DNA of 64,000 nt, from assembly GCA_005406025.1 (NCBI GenBank), contig BGZK01000290.1, positions 372,001 to 436,000 on the forward strand, given 5' to 3'. The position numbers and the translations under genes were made by a program. This stretch comes from Eumeta japonica. Lineage: Eukaryota > Arthropoda > Insecta > Lepidoptera > Psychidae. This document shows, in pieces, positions 59,765 to 64,000 of this stretch. The first letter of the stretch is position 1. The number at the start of each line of letters is the position of its first letter. Below the pieces are notes generated by a model, which saw only the letters and a program-made list of their open reading frames with translations, was not told where the DNA came from and ran no database searches.

Positions 59765-60830
59765 GTGAAAACTTCTGTAAAGCTGACTGAAGTAGAAAAA
59801 ATTAGACATCAAAAAGATTTTTTGGTGCAACATAAGAGAATCAAACAAGAACAGACGCGAAGAATACACAAAAATGTGGCGGCAAATAAAAGACGAAGTC
59901 ATTCCAGAAAATATTATTTTGATCGGAATGGCAGTAATATAGGAGTTTGTCTGAACCTTTTTCCAAAAACTTTCGAGTATCTCTATCGGCCCTATCAATA
60001 CAACTTTTGAAGGAAAAGGTGAATTCGGTATTTTCAGTGGTAAATCATTTATCGTGGATTTCATGTACCTTTTAATAAAATAAATTCTGAAGTCATGAAT
60101 GATGTGAAAGCACATATTGAAAGCTTTCCAACAAGATAATTACATTACTAGCCGCAAGACATCGAAAAGGCTGTATTTAGATGAAGATTTACCAACTATA
60201 TGTAGAAAAGTGTGAAAATCCATTATCAACTGAAATTAATCATTTTTTAAGCCAGAAAAAGACCAATGTTTGTTATGCATACTGTACAAGCAGTCACCCA
60301 ATGATGTGGCACTCAACAATGTGACGATCATGTACAAAGGAACGTCGCACGGCTAAACATGTAGATAAGAAAAAATCAGAAACAGATTCTCGATTTACGT
60401 TGGCCACAATTGATCTTTAATCTGTACTCCAAATTCCAGCTGATAGTCCATTATATTACTGTCGTAAACTTAATGTATATATTTTAACCATATTTATAAA
60501 GCTGGAAAGTCAAACAATAGTTACTGTATTATGAGGAAAAAATTGAACGGAAAAGGGTAGCATTTAAATGGGTACTACACTATAAATATGGATAATGCAA
60601 TTACCAGCTAGTATAAAAGAAGTGTCTATGTTTTCGGACACACGCTCAGGCCAAAATAGATGCACCTTATTCGAACAACACATTTTGAGACAACTAAAGA
60701 AAAACATCTATTAAGTGGCCACACCGAGATGGAAGTAGACAGCATTCGTAATTCAATTGAAGAAGAAATCCGATATTCATCGGTATATTCAATGATTGAT
60801 AGGAAAAACATTAATAGACATGATTGACAT
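59765..60830 (+). pseudogene. Decayed insect transposon-type ORF
   Basis: The first frame gives VKLTEVEKIRHQKDFLVQHK, RIKQEQTRRIHKNVAANK, RSHSRKYYFDRNGSN and VCLNLFPKTF. After frame breaks come YITSRKTSKRLYLDEDLPT (about 60145), SVLQIPADSPLYYCRKLNVY (60425-60485) and LPASIKEVSMFSDTRSGQNR (60600-60655). The same order of blocks occurs in a family of insect proteins that I remember as transposon-derived, with a ...FSDxCxGQN... core (possibly the domain called DUF7869). Many stops; no function remains. Confidence 0.55.
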
Positions 60831-63483
60831 AAGCACTATTTAATGGTCAGATTATGAATAACCGAATTATCTATGAAAATGGTGATATTGTTCATTGGTC
60901 GAAGGTAAAATGCTTGAAATGAAAAAAAAAATTCTCAGGGATTATCGAATTCTAGTATGATGACGCCAGTCAACAAGTCCGTATTTAGAACTGAATACCT
61001 TTCGCAAGTAATCTATTCTAGATCCAGAACCTTCTATTTCTACTCGTAGAAAAAGAAATAATCAGCAAGAGACTGAAACGACTATGGCATTCCTAACAAT
61101 AGATCCGATCGCTAAAATTTATTAAAAAAAAAACATTACTTTTTGTAGTAAAAAGAAAATCTATCAGATTTGTTCAAAAAAGCCAGCAAATTCCTTAAAT
61201 TCATATTTCTTCACGATTTGCATTATTAGGGAAAAAATATGATTCTGTATGTTTTTGCGTTTAATCGTTTTATTTTTATTGATATGTATGTAAGTAAATT
61301 TTCGTTGCAATTTCACAGGAATAGATCTTTGCAGATTATTTAAATAACATTTGATTTTCGAATTCGTGATTTTTAAATTATTTAGGTATACCAATAATTA
61401 TTAAGTACCTACATCTTTCTAAAAAAACCACTAATATAAAACATATAACTATAAATATATAAATGTAATTGTGAAAACAAGGTCATTGTTCAATAATAAA
61501 ACGCATTTGCATAATAATATTATTGTGGGTGTGTTGTATACTGTGTTGTGAACTTTTAAAAACACCGACATAAAAACTTCATTGGAGTGACTTATTTATT
61601 GTCAGTTGGTAACTTCTCGCAATACAACGAAGTAATAATTATTTTTTTAATATGTATAATAGCATTATATAAATGTAGGACATTGTTTAGTGCTTTTATA
61701 GCACACTTTGTGGATACTATGATGCCCGGGATCCACTAGCGTCTATCGTTCGCTTATTGACTGTCAACACGCTGTACGCTAGTGGAGATGTTGTCTCGTC
61801 GCGCTACCTTTTGTTACCGCATGGCAAAGCAGTACGCGACAGGCGATAGATTTCAAACTATTCGCCTATCGTGTGATGGCGGCTTTCTAACGCACATCAA
61901 GGGATCGCGACTTGCAATTAGACGAGTGGCCACACTAGCGCTCGTCTTCGGGCTGCGGTTCCGGCGGTCTTCATTTTACTGATTACGCGTGTAACGAGCC
62001 CGATATCTGAATATTATAAATGTTGAGCCATCCGACTGTGCCTTAGTTTTACTGTATATTATATATATATATATATATTACTGTGAAATTTTTCTGTATA
62101 ACTATTACGCGTTGTTTGCTACACGCAACGCTAATGGAGCTTTTCCATGATAAATAATATACCACGATTTTACTTTCGACATAATGCACTAAAATTGTTA
62201 CTGCCCTAGATTACATATTGTACCCAAATGTGTATTAAAATCTTGACAAATGAAGTATTTTCACATAACAAAAATAGTCGTGTAAATCGGACCAGTGGTT
62301 CTCGAGCTATAATAGACGGAGTCGTGTTTTATAAAACGTTTGGACATTTTTTTCCACTTAAAATGGTAAATTGTATCAAATTGATTCTATAGTGTTATAT
62401 TGTTGCGAAATCATAAAAAAAAAATGAATTGGCAAAATAATCTAATTAAATCACAGAACAGGGCTCCTCTTGTTTATCTCGAAATGCAAGGTCGTGGTTG
62501 TTTATATTATGTGTGAATTTCTATCATTAATAATATACCAGAGTATACGAGATGTTTGTTTTCATCAAACGTGACATGTCTGCGACCTTTTTTATACTTA
62601 CGGACGTGTTAGTTTATGACCTTGTTTACATTTGAGGACTGTATTTTTTCTTGGCGGTCAACGCTTTTACAAGTCTATTAATGTTCCCGCAATCCATTTT
62701 ATTATGACATTAAAGTTGAATATACTCCTGTTTCTCTTAGTATTTACTTTTCGTTTTTCCTTCCCGATCCTCGAAATCCCATAGTGATATATTGAACATA
62801 ATTAATGTCACTAACCGTTTCCCCAACACTCTACAATCTAACTATACATCACATAACACATGGTCCTAAATTGGGAACAAAAACAAAACGCATTATCTGC
62901 AAATGAATAAATAAATTATAATGTTAAATACATCATAATTATATAGTACAATGTCGCTTACATTGGTTATCATGCTCGTTACAGGACGTTTAATGGACAC
63001 GTCGCCAAACACTTAACACAAACGATTACGGAAAATACACTTTGAGCAATATAAAAATAAAGACGAAAACGTTACGCGGCTATGTTTAATCGACGAATTA
63101 TGACTTGTTATAACTTTAACACATTAATATCCGAAAAGTCCTTTGTAAAAAAAAGGAATTCCCTCTCATACAAAATTATAAAAACCTAGGAATGTAAGTA
63201 ATTATCGCTCTAATTTGGCAAAAAAGTTAATTGTAGCTAAAGCTCGCTTCCATCCAACATTCCTTGTTTAAGCCATACACTGAAATGCTGGAGGTCCACT
63301 TTCTAGGTAGATGTGCTTCACTAAACATTTATAACTGACTAGAGATGAGTTTACATTTGTGAAAATATGTTCCGTAAATTATCTAGATAAATTCATACCT
63401 CAATCGCACAAAAATATTGATGTATATTTAAAGATACTTGTAATACTCTCACATTGACAAGATTGCAATAAATAAACCTCTCT
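60831..63483. other. Intergenic; GC-richer patch at 61720-61990
   Basis: The patch contains a 66-codon plus frame of no known family and 9-bp inverted arms CCACTAGCG (61733-61741) / CGCTAGTGG (61777-61785). A short TA run is at about 62053-62080. The rest is AT-rich with no supported gene. Confidence 0.3.
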
Positions 63484-63653
63484 AGTACAATGCAACGCAC
63501 GAAACTCTGCCGTTCTGAATTGCCTGCGAATGACTGCAAATGCGCAGCTTCAGCGCTCCCCGATCATCCCTTCTTATCCCCGCGTTCCTATTTTACGTTA
63601 TTGCGACGCTTTTGTGACTAACTTCACAGCGGCAGAGTTTCGTATGTTGTACT
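63484..63653. mobile_element. 170-bp MITE-like inverted-repeat element
   Basis: Left AGTACAATGCAACGCACG then AAACTCTGCCG is matched inverted on the right by CGGCAGAGTTTCGTATGTTG then TACT. The arms are about 30 bp with a 3-bp indel around a GC-rich centre. No clear target duplication. It could be a MITE or another palindromic element. Confidence 0.6.
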
Positions 63654-64000
63654 TGTTACTGAAGCTGCCTTTATAAATCACATAAGATGCTTTGATTTTG
63701 ATAACATCAAAATTCATCCCATTAAGACATATCCTTAATCTAAATTACTTATTAACCATTTTCCCCAAGTTTCACAAAATCTTTATCTAAATCAAAATCT
63801 AGACCAAAATAAGTAATTTAAGTAAATAAAATTAATGTGAACATGCTACTTTCCACTTTAAGTATTTATGAATATTTGAAGATAGTTTTAAAAACAGAAC
63901 AGTAATCCCTATATCACAAACTTGTATTATATCAGAAATACAATATCTCTAAGATTTTATGAGAATAAACATTTTATGTTTTAAATATTTTTTTATAATA
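63654..64000. other. AT-rich end of window
   Basis: Nothing recognised. Confidence 0.4.

Overview
This 64 kb window is AT-rich animal nuclear DNA. The spliced host genes and the transposon spectrum (several mariner lineages, hAT, pogo/Tigger, Jockey/CR1-like LINEs ending in a TTTGAA-type tail) point to an insect, most likely a moth or butterfly. I could not run a search, so the species is not resolved. No bacterial operon, CRISPR array, rRNA or tRNA was recognised.

Three host genes can be read through their splice sites. (1) Minus strand, 12185-29086: a five-exon ITM2/BRI-type BRICHOS membrane protein of 291 codons, all junctions in frame. (2) Plus strand, 33140-42675: a six-exon importin alpha of 515 codons, closest by memory to the importin alpha-3/alpha-4 (KPNA3/KPNA4) type, with IBB domain, armadillo repeats and acidic C-terminus. 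(3) Minus strand, from 53468 downward: a small CFAP97-domain gene (CFAP97D/Hemingway-like). Exons A (53397-53468) and B (49849-50045) are clear. Two further exons (43721-43859 and 43549-43644) may be its 3' end, and they lie tail to tail with the importin alpha 3' UTR. Genes 1 and 2 are divergent, about 4 kb apart.

Layout: 1-12 kb is a transposon graveyard (a mariner split by a 1.27 kb insertion, a hAT remnant, an internally deleted mariner). From 12 to 29 kb is ITM2, whose four 3.4-4.9 kb introns hold a LINE tail, a Jockey remnant, a DUF4817-type transposase remnant, a 2,473 bp hAT with 8-bp target duplications, a 324 bp pogo-like MITE, a mariner and a transposon ORF remnant. From 29 to 33 kb is the shared upstream region. 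From 33 to 43.5 kb is importin alpha, whose last intron holds a mariner, a 1.6 kb foldback element and a 743 bp pogo/Tigger derivative. From 43.5 to 53.5 kb is the CFAP97D locus, with a repeat-module array, mariners and a LINE. From 53.5 to 64 kb there are repeats, a longer LINE, a tandem repeat, a decayed transposon ORF and a 170 bp MITE.

The three host genes do not form a pathway: nuclear import, a secretory-pathway membrane protein and a cilium/sperm-axoneme protein. No new multi-gene system is evident. The most unusual things are structural: the foldback beside a (TA)n tract, TA microsatellites sitting at mariner 3' ends, the TIR element with internal duplication inside a split mariner, the module array at 44-47 kb, and the convergent gene tails.
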